The notes beneath the pieces were generated by a model, which saw nothing but the letters and a program-made list of their open reading frames with translations, was not told the DNA's origin and ran no database searches. From an uncultured Eubacteriales bacterium (lineage in GTDB: Bacteria > Bacillota > Clostridia > Oscillospirales > Oscillospiraceae), in assembly GCA_900548625.1 (NCBI GenBank), contig URLO01000046.1:1-17738 (forward strand): 17,738 nt of DNA, given 5' to 3'. Each line of letters opens with the position of its first letter. The first letter of the stretch is position 1. Shown piece by piece: positions 1 through 6,092 of this stretch. Position numbers and translations under genes: made by a program.

Positions 1-88
1 GTGCGCTGCTTGCGCACAAATTCCACACTTGCCGGGCGTTTTGTGTTTTGTCCGATGTACACGCCACCGGACAAAACCGATTTACTTT
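1..88. repeat. Noncoding inverted repeats at the left edge
   Basis: Two hairpin-capable elements are seen. The first is GTGCGC/GCGCAC around a 5-nt loop at 1-17. The second is a perfect 10-bp inverted repeat, GTTTTGTCCG at 45-54 and CGGACAAAAC at 68-77, around a 13-nt loop. A third stem, TTCGCCG/CGGCGAA with a 4-nt loop, lies at 94-111, inside the end of the small ORF on the minus strand. Neither arm is followed by a good T-tract, so these are not clear terminators. Clustered inverted repeats beside a low-GC gene suit the noncoding part of a conjugative or mobilizable element, but no relaxase or integrase is present in the window. The mobile-element reading is inference. Confidence 0.4.
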
Positions 89-280
89 TTATTTCGCCGT
101 GCGCGGCGAAACTCTACGAGGTTTTTTTGACAGTCTGCGTGCCCCGGAGCCGGACTCTGCGTCATAGCCGTTTGCCTCGCAGATGAACCGGACGGTATCC
201 GGCAGCAGGACGTGGCCCTTTGCTTTCTCCGCTTTGTACTTCTGCCACTCTTCGTATTCTTTATTCGTTATTTGCTTCAT
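89..280 (-). CDS. Small hypothetical protein (63 aa), possibly a truncated mobile-element ORF
   Basis: The ATG at 280 is chosen over an upstream start because GGAGAGG lies 8 nt before it on the minus strand. The N-terminal 42 residues (MKQITNKEYEEWQKYKAEKA onward to an ICEANGYDAE-like stretch) are charged and helical and look like a genuine small protein. The last 20 or so residues are basic and low complexity, and they are encoded across the inverted repeat at 94-111. This suggests that the native C terminus has been lost and the frame runs into noncoding DNA. It starts 26 nt downstream of the methyltransferase stop on the same strand, so the two are probably co-transcribed. I do not recognise a named family. 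The head resembles short ORFs found in clostridial conjugative elements, but that is recollection, not a search. Confidence 0.5.
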   Translation of the reverse strand: MKQITNKEYEEWQKYKAEKAKGHVLLPDTVRFICEANGYDAESGSGARRLSKKPRRVSPRTAK

Positions 281-306
281 GGTGGTTACCTCTCCGAAAT
301 CCATAA

Positions 307-744
307 TCAGGCTTTTTGCTTTTTTACAATCAAAAAGCCTTTTTCCATCCTTGCCTGATCACCAAAGACATCCTTCATCGGAGCCGTGTCTAAGCTCCAT
401 GTCCCAACTACAATCAGACACCCGCCGGTTTTTAATACACGGTTACATTCCTCTTCAATGCGATTCCATTGGGTCTGAACATGGAAGAAAGCATTATATA
501 AAACCACGGTATCAAATCGGCAATCGGGAAAGTCCATTTTCGTGGCGTCCATAATGCTGAAATGAACATTTTCTAACGAACTTAGATCACCGAGCCTACT
601 TGCATCCAAATCAATGCAATGAACGCAACGTGCCAAGCGAGATGCCGAGGCTGAAAACTCAGCTCCTCCACAGGCCACTTCAAGGACGTCCTTATCGTTT
701 ATTTCTGATTCTATGAGCTTTACGAGAGCGTCTGTTTTCTTCAT
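307..744 (-). CDS. Class I SAM-dependent methyltransferase, small (145 aa)
   Basis: This protein should transfer a methyl group from S-adenosylmethionine to an unknown substrate. Visible class I landmarks are motif I, VLEVACGGAEFS (residues 20-31), the acidic CIDLD at the end of strand 2 (about 43-47), MDATKMDF then FDTVVLYNAFFHV (about 65-89), and the post-motif VLKTGGCLIVVGTW. At 145 residues it is short but keeps the whole SAM-binding core, as in Methyltransf_11-type proteins, so it is probably intact. The ATG at 744 is preferred over the GTG at 747 because AGAGGTG sits 5 nt before it. Its base composition is clearly lower in GC than the chromosomal genes from 1128 onward, which suggests acquisition. 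A small ORF follows 26 nt downstream. Substrate (small molecule, RNA or protein) cannot be told from the sequence. Confidence 0.8.
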   Translation of the reverse strand: MKKTDALVKLIESEINDKDVLEVACGGAEFSASASRLARCVHCIDLDASRLGDLSSLENVHFSIMDATKMDFPDCRFDTVVLYNAFFHVQTQWNRIEEECNRVLKTGGCLIVVGTWSLDTAPMKDVFGDQARMEKGFLIVKKQKA

Positions 745-766
745 CACTGCACCTCTTTTCTTGTTT

Positions 767-795
767 ATTATACTGACGATGTATGAACATTTCTA
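767..795 (-). promoter_or_regulatory. Predicted sigma-A promoter of the methyltransferase gene
   Basis: On the minus strand TAGAAA (795-790), a 17-bp spacer, then TATAAT (772-767). The expected start of transcription falls just upstream of the AGAGGTG ribosome binding site. The -10 is perfect and the -35 matches 4 of 6. Confidence 0.6.
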
Positions 796-800
796 CCGAT

Positions 801-824
801 AAAAACAGCCGGGACACCCCGACT
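801..824 (-). terminator. Rho-independent terminator on the minus strand, upstream of the methyltransferase promoter
   Basis: Read on the minus strand, AGTCGGG and CCCGGCT (7 bp with one G-U pair) enclose a GTGT loop, followed by G and five T. It would end a transcript coming from about 1000 just before the methyltransferase promoter at 767-795. It is either the end of a separate small unit or an attenuator. Confidence 0.55.
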
Positions 825-899
825 TCCACAACTTACCCCTCAAGCGGCAAAATCGGCGGAGAAAAAATTAAAATGTATCAATCCCGGTGTCTTTATATC

Positions 900-974
900 A
901 TGAGGAATCTGGTCTCCCTTCGGGCTGGTTTGGTGTGGTAACTAAACGATAACCCATGAGACCATATTCCTCAT
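900..974. repeat. 17-bp imperfect inverted repeat with a 41-nt loop; unexplained structured element
   Basis: The arms ATGAGGAATCTGGTCTC (900-916) and GAGACCATATTCCTCAT (958-974) pair over 17 positions with one mismatch. The loop can form further short stems on the minus strand (GGGTT with AGCCC, GTTT with AAAC), giving an elongated hairpin of about 75 nt. On the plus strand the second arm is followed by AGCTTTTTTC, so it could also end plus-strand transcription. On the minus strand a 19-codon ATG frame lies at 957-898 and an ATG-less extension stays open back to 1011. There is no Shine-Dalgarno at this ATG, so coding is doubtful. Possible readings are a regulatory leader RNA, a small ncRNA, a MITE-like repeat or a decayed gene end. 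Confidence 0.55.
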
Positions 975-1046
975 AGCTTTTTTCTTCAATTGTCCAATAT
1001 GTATTGTAGTCCTACACTGATTTCCGCCGAAAATCCATTTTTCCAC

Positions 1047-1075
1047 TTGTACTTTTCGCGCAAATCGGTTAGAAT
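1047..1075 (+). promoter_or_regulatory. Predicted sigma-A promoter of the yloU-yloV operon
   Basis: TTGTAC (1047-1052), 17-bp spacer, TAGAAT (1070-1075). It lies about 45 nt upstream of the AAAGGGGG ribosome binding site of the first gene. The 10-mer TGTACTTTTC at its -35 end is repeated in the argS promoter at 7184. Confidence 0.7.
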
Positions 1076-1127
1076 AGAGGCTGATTTACGAATCTGGCTG
1101 TTTTACGAACTGAAAGGGGGTTCTCCA

Positions 1128-1478
1128 ATGATTCGTTTGAATACGGACAAGGGCACCATCGCGGTCGACAGCGACGTTTATACCAGCATCGCGGGCTATG
1201 CGGCGACGAACTGCTTCGGCGTCAAGGGCATGGCATTCCGTTCCATGACGGACGGTCTGGTACATCTGCTTCGCAAGGAAGCGATGGGCAAGGGCGTTCG
1301 TGTGACCTTCCACGACGGCAATGCCATTTCCATTGATCTGCACATCATCATTGATAAGGGCGTGAACATCTGCGCCATCGGCAACTCGATCATCAGTGAG
1401 GTGCGATATTTTGTGACAAAGTCCACCGGCACCGAGGTTCGGGCCGTCAATGTCTTTGTGGATTCGATTACCACTTAA
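1128..1478 (+). CDS. yloU: Asp23/Gls24 family envelope stress protein (YloU-like)
   Basis: This is a 116-residue protein of the Asp23/Gls24 (DUF322) family: small cytosolic or membrane-associated proteins tied to envelope homeostasis, of poorly known biochemistry. Seen in the sequence are the N-terminal strand RLNTDKGTIAVDSDVYTSIA, the NCFGVKGMA stretch and the core GVRVTFHDGNAISIDLHIII, ending in the VRAVNVFVDSI strand typical of the family. The ATG at 1128 is chosen because AAAGGGGG (about 1113-1120) precedes it; the longer frame reading back to 990 has no ribosome binding site and would cover the promoter. It sits directly before yloV, the same order as yloU-yloV in Bacillus subtilis. It differs from long Gls24 proteins in lacking a basic C-terminal extension. 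Confidence 0.9.
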   Translation: MIRLNTDKGTIAVDSDVYTSIAGYAATNCFGVKGMAFRSMTDGLVHLLRKEAMGKGVRVTFHDGNAISIDLHIIIDKGVNICAIGNSIISEVRYFVTKSTGTEVRAVNVFVDSITT

Positions 1479-1514
1479 AGCAGCGCCGTCCCGGCGTACA
1501 CGGAGGTGTATCCC

Positions 1515-3191
1515 TTGATACAGAAAATTGACGGCGCATTGTTCCGCCGTATGGTCATCAGCGCGTCCGCGTCGATCGACCTCAACAAACAGAAGATCAA
1601 CGAGCTGAACGTTTTCCCCGTCCCCGACGGCGACACCGGCACGAACATGGGCATGACGCTCGGCTCTGCCGCGGCTGATCTTCAAAAAAACACGGAGCCC
1701 ACGCTCACAAAGGCCGCCGATATGGCGGCGTCCGCCATGCTGCGCGGCGCGCGCGGCAACTCCGGCGTCATTCTCTCGCTCCTGTTCCGCGGCTTCTCCT
1801 CGACCTGGAAGGGCAAAAGCGAGGCCGACGGCTACGATTTTGCAGCCGCGCTTTCCGCAGGCGTCGAGGCCGCCTATAAAGCGGTCATGAAGCCCGCCGA
1901 GGGCACCATTCTCACCGTCTCCCGCCTCACGGCGGCCGCCGCACGCGACCTTGCAAGCGAGGACGACGGCATTGAGTCCGTCCTTTCCCAGTGCATCGAT
2001 ACGGCGCATGCCGCGCTCGACAACACCGTCAACCAGAACCCCGTCCTCAAAAAGGCGGCTGTGGTGGACGCGGGCGGCATGGGCTTCTGCATGATCCTCG
2101 AGGGGATGCTTGCCGTCCTCAAGGGCAATGACGTTGTCTATGACGGCGCACCCGAGACAAACGATCAGGCGGACTTCACCAGCTTCGACAGCGAAGACAT
2201 CACGTTTGCATACGACACCGTTTACATCGTCCGCAAAAATCCTGACGTCTCCATCGAACCGCTGCGCCTGTACCTCGATTCCATCGGCGACAGTCTCGTC
2301 ATCGGCGAGGACGACGAGGCGTTCAAGGTCCATGTCCATACGAACATTCCCTGGGAGGCGCTGAACGAATCCCAGAAATACGGCACGCTCGAGCTTGCCA
2401 AGATCGAGAACATGCGTATGCAGCATGACGATCTGGCGGCGGGCCGCACCGCACGCTCGACCGACGATCTTGAAGCCATCGAGCAGGAGCTGGAGTCCGG
2501 CAGCCATGAGCAGGCAGGCAGCGCCGCTCCGACCAAGCAGTACGGCTCCGTTGCCGTCTGCGCAGGCGCCGGTCTCGCGGGCGTTTTCCGTGATCTCGGC
2601 GTTGACGAGGTCGTTGAGGGCGGTCAGACCATGAACCCCTCCACCGACGACATCCTCAAGGCCATCGAGCGCACTCCGGCGGAGATCGTGTTCGTCCTGC
2701 CCAACAACAAGAACATCATCATGGCCGCCGAGCAGGCCGCTCCCCTGTCTGACAAGCAGGTCGTTGTCATCCCCAGCAAGACCGTTCCGCAGGGCATCAC
2801 CGCCATGCTGAATTTCGACCCGTCGATGGATCTGGAGGACAACGTCGCCGCCATGAACAACTGTCTCGATTCCGTCACCACCATGCAGATCACCTACGCC
2901 GCCCGCAATTCCGATTTTGACGGCTTTGAGATCCACGAGGGCGACTATCTCGGCCTCATCGGCGGCTCGCTTCTCGGCACCAGCCGCGACATCACCGAGC
3001 TTCTCGCGAAGATGGCGGATCAGGTCGCCGCAGGCGGTCAGGAATTTGTCAATATCTTCTACGGCAGCGACATTTCCGAGGCCGATGCAGAAGCGGCAGC
3101 GGAGATCTTCCGTGCGCACGCTCCCAATGCAGAGGTCAACGTCCTCTCCGGCGGGCAGCCGATCTACTATTACCTCATCTCCGCAGAATGA
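1515..3191 (+). CDS. yloV: DAK2/DhaL domain protein YloV, FakA-like fatty acid kinase
   Basis: Members of this family (FakA in Staphylococcus) phosphorylate fatty acids held by a DegV/FakB carrier to make acyl-phosphate for phospholipid synthesis. The 558-residue protein shows an N-terminal DhaL kinase domain (about 1-200) with the nucleotide/Mg signature PVPDGDTGTNM (35-45) and RGARGNSGVILS, a middle domain with VHVHTN (H273, H275), and a DegV-like C-terminal domain ending in SGGQPIYYYLIS. Length fits the family. The start is the TTG at 1515, 8 nt after GGAGG (1502-1506); a GTG at 1506 overlaps that site and is unlikely. The gene follows yloU by 36 nt and ends before a terminator. The Cys usual in the middle-domain zinc site (YCTEF in many homologues) is Asp234 here (AYDTVYIV). 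A DegV carrier lies at 13786-14637. Confidence 0.9.
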   Translation: MIQKIDGALFRRMVISASASIDLNKQKINELNVFPVPDGDTGTNMGMTLGSAAADLQKNTEPTLTKAADMAASAMLRGARGNSGVILSLLFRGFSSTWKGKSEADGYDFAAALSAGVEAAYKAVMKPAEGTILTVSRLTAAAARDLASEDDGIESVLSQCIDTAHAALDNTVNQNPVLKKAAVVDAGGMGFCMILEGMLAVLKGNDVVYDGAPETNDQADFTSFDSEDITFAYDTVYIVRKNPDVSIEPLRLYLDSIGDSLVIGEDDEAFKVHVHTNIPWEALNESQKYGTLELAKIENMRMQHDDLAAGRTARSTDDLEAIEQELESGSHEQAGSAAPTKQYGSVAVCAGAGLAGVFRDLGVDEVVEGGQTMNPSTDDILKAIERTPAEIVFVLPNNKNIIMAAEQAAPLSDKQVVVIPSKTVPQGITAMLNFDPSMDLEDNVAAMNNCLDSVTTMQITYAARNSDFDGFEIHEGDYLGLIGGSLLGTSRDITELLAKMADQVAAGGQEFVNIFYGSDISEADAEAAAEIFRAHAPNAEVNVLSGGQPIYYYLISAE

Positions 3192-3212
3192 TTCACCCGC
3201 CATACATACCCA

Positions 3213-3246
3213 AGAGCCGCCTCCGTTCGGAAGCGGCTCTTTTTCT
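3213..3246 (+). terminator. Rho-independent terminator of the yloU-yloV operon
   Basis: AGAGCCGC and GCGGCTCT arms, extended inward with one mismatch to 12 positions around a GTTC loop, followed by TTTTTCT. It starts 21 nt after the yloV stop. Confidence 0.85.
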
Positions 3247-3371
3247 AAAAAAGGTGCAGAAAACGGGAGGTGCAACCGCTGGTTGCTAAAATTCCAGCTA
3301 TCCTTGGTCGATTTTTCGCGCACCGGCTGCTATACTTGCCTCACATCCCGATGAAAAGGAAGGTATCCAAC

Positions 3372-4211
3372 ATGACTCTTGGAGAACAGATCCACCAACT
3401 GCGCACCGCGCGCGGCCTGTCGCAGGGCGACGTTGCGGACGCGCTCGACGTCTCGCGGCAGTCCGTCTCAAAGTGGGAGACCGACAGCTCCGTGCCGGAG
3501 CTTGAAAAGCTGCTCGGCCTGAGCGAGCTCTTTGGCGTCACACTCGATGCGCTTGTCCGCGGCGGCGAATCCGGGCAAAGCGCCGCACCTGAAGCGCCGC
3601 AGACAGACGCCGCTGCCGCGCCTCCGGCGCAGACCCACAGCACACGGAAGATCATCGGCGTCATCCTGCTCTGCTTCGGCGCGCTGATCTGCCTGCTGAT
3701 GGCGCTTTTGGTCGATGCGGTCGTCGGCCTGCTGTTCGCCTCGCCGTTCTTCCTCTGCGGCGTTCTTTGTCTGCTCATCCGCAAAAATACCGGCCTCTGG
3801 TGCGCGTGGGCGGTCTTTGGCTGCGTCAGCATGTACCTCTACTTCGCCACCGGCATCACATGGCGGCTCCTGCTGCTGATCCCGATCTACACCGCCTCCA
3901 TGAACTATGCCCGCCTTGCGATTGCCTGCGTGCATCTGCTGCTGTTGCTCCTGCTCGTCGTCTTGACGGTCATTCGCTGCTCCAAAAAACCGTTTCCCGT
4001 CACAAAGCGCGGCCTTCTTCTCCTCATCGCCGGTTGGGCCGCCTTCATTGGTTCCTTTTTTATCCGCATTCCTCTGTCCGGCATGTCCAGTATGGTCGGC
4101 TGGCTTCTTTGCTTTCTTCTGATCGATGCGCCGCGCTGTGCGCTTCTGACCGTTCTGCTTACATTCACGGTGCGCCTGCTTCGCACACGCCGCGCCGCCC
4201 GCAAGAGCTGA
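3372..4211 (+). CDS. XRE-family helix-turn-helix protein with C-terminal membrane domain
   Basis: This 279-residue protein carries an N-terminal XRE/HTH_3 DNA-binding domain (about residues 3-65: EQIHQLRTARGLSQGDVADA, then SRQSVSKWE, the recognition helix signature). An Ala/Pro/Gln-rich linker (about 70-90) follows, then a hydrophobic half with about five to six predicted membrane segments, including KIIGVILLCFGALICLLMAL, WCAWAVFGCVSMYLYF, a Leu-rich segment and GWLLCFLLIDAPRC. Such HTH-plus-membrane proteins are common in clostridia and are thought to act as membrane-tethered regulators; the signal and target genes are unknown. The ATG at 3372 is used because AAAGGAAGG ends 8 nt before it. 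A second in-frame ATG at 3351 lies before that site. A TATACT -10 hexamer is seen at 3331-3336, with no convincing -35 at the right distance. Confidence 0.85.
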   Translation: MTLGEQIHQLRTARGLSQGDVADALDVSRQSVSKWETDSSVPELEKLLGLSELFGVTLDALVRGGESGQSAAPEAPQTDAAAAPPAQTHSTRKIIGVILLCFGALICLLMALLVDAVVGLLFASPFFLCGVLCLLIRKNTGLWCAWAVFGCVSMYLYFATGITWRLLLLIPIYTASMNYARLAIACVHLLLLLLLVVLTVIRCSKKPFPVTKRGLLLLIAGWAAFIGSFFIRIPLSGMSSMVGWLLCFLLIDAPRCALLTVLLTFTVRLLRTRRAARKS

Positions 4212-4241
4212 GCGCTCTTTTCCGGCACGCCGTTTTTTCAG

Positions 4242-4270
4242 TTGATGTTTTCTGCCGGATGCGGTAGAAT
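4242..4270 (+). promoter_or_regulatory. Predicted sigma-A promoter of the HtrA-type protease gene
   Basis: TTGATG (4242-4247), 17-bp spacer, TAGAAT (4265-4270), 31 nt before the start codon. It lies just past the stop of the XRE gene, so the protease is probably transcribed separately. Confidence 0.7.
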
Positions 4271-4301
4271 AACATCAAATTATGAAAACGGAGCGCAAGC
4301 C

Positions 4302-5642
4302 ATGGACGAACAGAACGAACAACAGCAATTTTTCCGCATCGAGCCGCAGCAAGACGTCCCCGCCCAGCCGCAGGCCGCGCCTGCCGCGCCGGAGCAGGCG
4401 TCCGAGCAGTTTCAGGCCCCGGATAAGAAAACACGCCGAAAACTCTTTGCGCTGATCGCGTGTATGGCGCTGGTCGCGGCGCTGGGCGGCTCTGCCCTGA
4501 CGGCGGCCATCCGCGCCATCTCTGACCGCAACGCCGCCTATCAGGAGTCGCTTTCCGAACAATCTGAACCGGCCACCGCGCCCGAGCAGCAGCCCGAAAA
4601 GCCCTACACCCTTGAAAAGAGCGCTCTGCCCGAGACGCTTCCGAGCAACCCCAGCAGCAAAGCGCTGACGCCCGCGGAGGTCTATGCGCAGAACGTCGCC
4701 GCCGTTGTCTGCATTGAGACGGAGGCCACCCAGACGCTCTACGGCGAAGAATTTGAGACCGGCGGCGCCGGCAGCGGCTTCATCCTCACCGCAGACGGCT
4801 TTATCCTCACGAACTGCCATATGGTCACCGACGCGGCCGCCGTGACCGTCACGCTCTATGACGGCAAGTCCTATCCGGCTTCCGTCATCGGCGCGGACGC
4901 GATGGGCGATGTTGCCCTGCTCAAGATCGATGCGCAGGGGCTTGCCACCGCCTCCATCGCGGAGGAAAACACGCTTCAGGTCGGCGATCCGGTCATTGCG
5001 ATCGGCAATCCCTTCGGCGAACTGGACTTCACCATGACGCACGGCTATGTCAGCGGTCTTGACCGCGACGTCACCATCGAGAACACACCCATGCGCATGA
5101 TCCAGACCGATACGCCGTTCAACGCCGGCAACTCCGGCGGCCCGCTGCTGGACATGAATGGCAACGTGGTCGGCATCGCCTCCGCCAAGTATTCCGGCAC
5201 CACCGCAAGCGGCGCGTCCATCGAGAACGTCAGCTTCGCTGTCCCCATCCACGATGCGCTTGAGATCGCCTATGACCTTCAGCAGTACGGCTATGTGCGC
5301 GGCCGCGCCTACCTCGGCGTGACCGTCCGGGATCTGGACGGCAAGCTCGCCGCGGATTACGGCCTGCCGGTCGGCCCGCGCGTAGAAAGCGTCACCGAGG
5401 GAAGCTGTGCCGCAAAGGCCGGCATTCAGCAGGGTGACTTCATCCTGAGCGTTGACGGCCGCAAGACCGAAACGACCAATTCGCTTCTCTCGGCCCTGCT
5501 CCGCCACTCTGCGGGCGAGACAGTCGGCATTCTCCTCTACCGCGCCGGTGCGCATCTGACCGTCGCCGTCACACTCGACGAGCGTCCGCAGACCGTGCAG
5601 CAGCCCTCCGACGAGCCGCCCGCCGAAGTCCCTGATAATTAA
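4302..5642 (+). CDS. htrA: HtrA/DegP-like membrane-anchored serine protease with PDZ domain
   Basis: This is a quality-control protease of the S1C family acting on misfolded proteins outside the cytoplasmic membrane. The 446-residue protein has a Gln/Pro/Ala-rich cytoplasmic N terminus, one membrane anchor (about 47-66, LFALIACMALVAALGGSALT), a linker, a trypsin-like domain (about 125-330) and one PDZ domain (about 335-430, YLGVTVRDLDG to GETVGILLYRAG). The triad is visible: H173 in TNCHMV, D203 in GDVALLKID and S278 in NAGNSGGPLLD. The ATG at 4302 follows GGAG; an upstream in-frame start at 4242 lies on the promoter. Signature oddity: the residue before the catalytic His is Cys where Tyr, Phe or Ala is usual. 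It has its own promoter and ends at a terminator shared with abrB. No CssR- or CtsR-like operator was recognised. Confidence 0.93.
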   Translation: MDEQNEQQQFFRIEPQQDVPAQPQAAPAAPEQASEQFQAPDKKTRRKLFALIACMALVAALGGSALTAAIRAISDRNAAYQESLSEQSEPATAPEQQPEKPYTLEKSALPETLPSNPSSKALTPAEVYAQNVAAVVCIETEATQTLYGEEFETGGAGSGFILTADGFILTNCHMVTDAAAVTVTLYDGKSYPASVIGADAMGDVALLKIDAQGLATASIAEENTLQVGDPVIAIGNPFGELDFTMTHGYVSGLDRDVTIENTPMRMIQTDTPFNAGNSGGPLLDMNGNVVGIASAKYSGTTASGASIENVSFAVPIHDALEIAYDLQQYGYVRGRAYLGVTVRDLDGKLAADYGLPVGPRVESVTEGSCAAKAGIQQGDFILSVDGRKTETTNSLLSALLRHSAGETVGILLYRAGAHLTVAVTLDERPQTVQQPSDEPPAEVPDN

Positions 5643-5648
5643 GCACAA

Positions 5649-5677
5649 AAGCCCCGCTGCATATCGCAGCGGGGCTT
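5649..5677. terminator. Bidirectional terminator between htrA and abrB
   Basis: A 12-bp perfect stem (AAGCCCCGCTGC with GCAGCGGGGCTT) with a 5-nt loop. On the plus strand it is followed by CGTTTG; on the minus strand by TTGTGC after the TT of the stem. It lies between two convergent genes and can serve both. Confidence 0.85.
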
Positions 5678-5683
5678 CGTTTG

Positions 5684-5932
5684 TCAGAGCTGAGCCTTTT
5701 TCAGTTCCTTCATGCAGGCAGAACAGATGTTCTTGCCCTTGTAGTTGATGACGTTTCTTGCATCGCCGCAGAAAATGCAGGTCGGCTCGTACTTTTTGAG
5801 AATGATGGATGCGCCGTCAACATAAATTTCAATGGCGTCCTTCTCGACGATGTCCAGCGTGCGGCGGAGCTCGATCGGAAGAACGATTCTGCCGAGCTCA
5901 TCAACCTTTCTCACAATGCCAGTTGATTTCAT
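5684..5932 (-). CDS. abrB: AbrB-family transition-state regulator with C-terminal zinc-ribbon-like motif
   Basis: This is a DNA-binding regulator of stationary-phase and sporulation genes. The first 50 of 82 residues are a very well kept SpoVT-AbrB domain (MKSTGIVRKVDELGRIVLPI, then ELRRTLDI, KDAIEIYVDG and IILKKYEP), nearly the Bacillus AbrB sequence. The C-terminal part differs from Bacillus AbrB: it has C52-x2-C55 and C70-x2-C73, arranged like a small zinc ribbon, a variant I know from clostridial AbrB proteins. The start at 5932 is set by the family; the only upstream G-rich stretch, GGGGGG, is 11 nt away, so the ribosome binding site is unusual. TATAAT overlaps that spacer but has no matching -35. 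It diverges from spmA, a sporulation gene, across 160 nt. Confidence 0.92.
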   Translation of the reverse strand: MKSTGIVRKVDELGRIVLPIELRRTLDIVEKDAIEIYVDGASIILKKYEPTCIFCGDARNVINYKGKNICSACMKELKKAQL

Positions 5933-6092
5933 ATTAAATTATACCCCCCGTTGTTGCAAATCTGGGTCTGTATGCGAGCGGAAAACCATTCGACCAACTT
6001 CCCCAAAATTTTACCATCTCAGTTTAACATTGTATTATGAACAAAGTGTGAACAAAACAAAATTTTTTTGGACTTTTCGGAGGAATGTTCAG
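5933..6092. promoter_or_regulatory. Divergent abrB / spmA intergenic region
   Basis: This AT-rich spacer of 160 nt must hold promoters for both divergent genes. Candidate hexamers exist (TATAAT right before abrB; TTTAACATTGTATTATG toward spmA), but no pair with normal spacing could be settled. A sporulation sigma factor promoter for spmA is possible and was not identified with confidence. Confidence 0.3.

Noticed and set aside
1..186. Plus-strand 61-codon frame at the left edge
   Set aside because: It crosses three hairpins, has no upstream context and its translation shows no recognisable features.
898..957. Antibiotic-resistance style leader peptide for the methyltransferase
   Set aside because: The ATG has no Shine-Dalgarno and the methyltransferase has its own promoter after a terminator. 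It shows none of the rRNA methyltransferase signatures of erm. Kept only as an open question on the structured element.
1506..1514. GTG start at 1506 for yloV
   Set aside because: It lies inside the GGAGG ribosome binding site. The TTG at 1515 has ideal spacing and begins the conserved N terminus.
1086..3323. Very long open frame on the minus strand (745 codons) opposite yloU-yloV
   Set aside because: It is antisense to a well-recognised kinase in GC-rich DNA, which makes long shadow frames. Its translation is His/Gly/Asp/Arg-rich without any domain, and it has no ribosome binding site.
4204..4221. AGAGC/GCTCT hairpin with TTTT overlapping the stop of the XRE gene
   Set aside because: The stem is only 5 bp, so it is a weak terminator at best. 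I did not list it as a feature.
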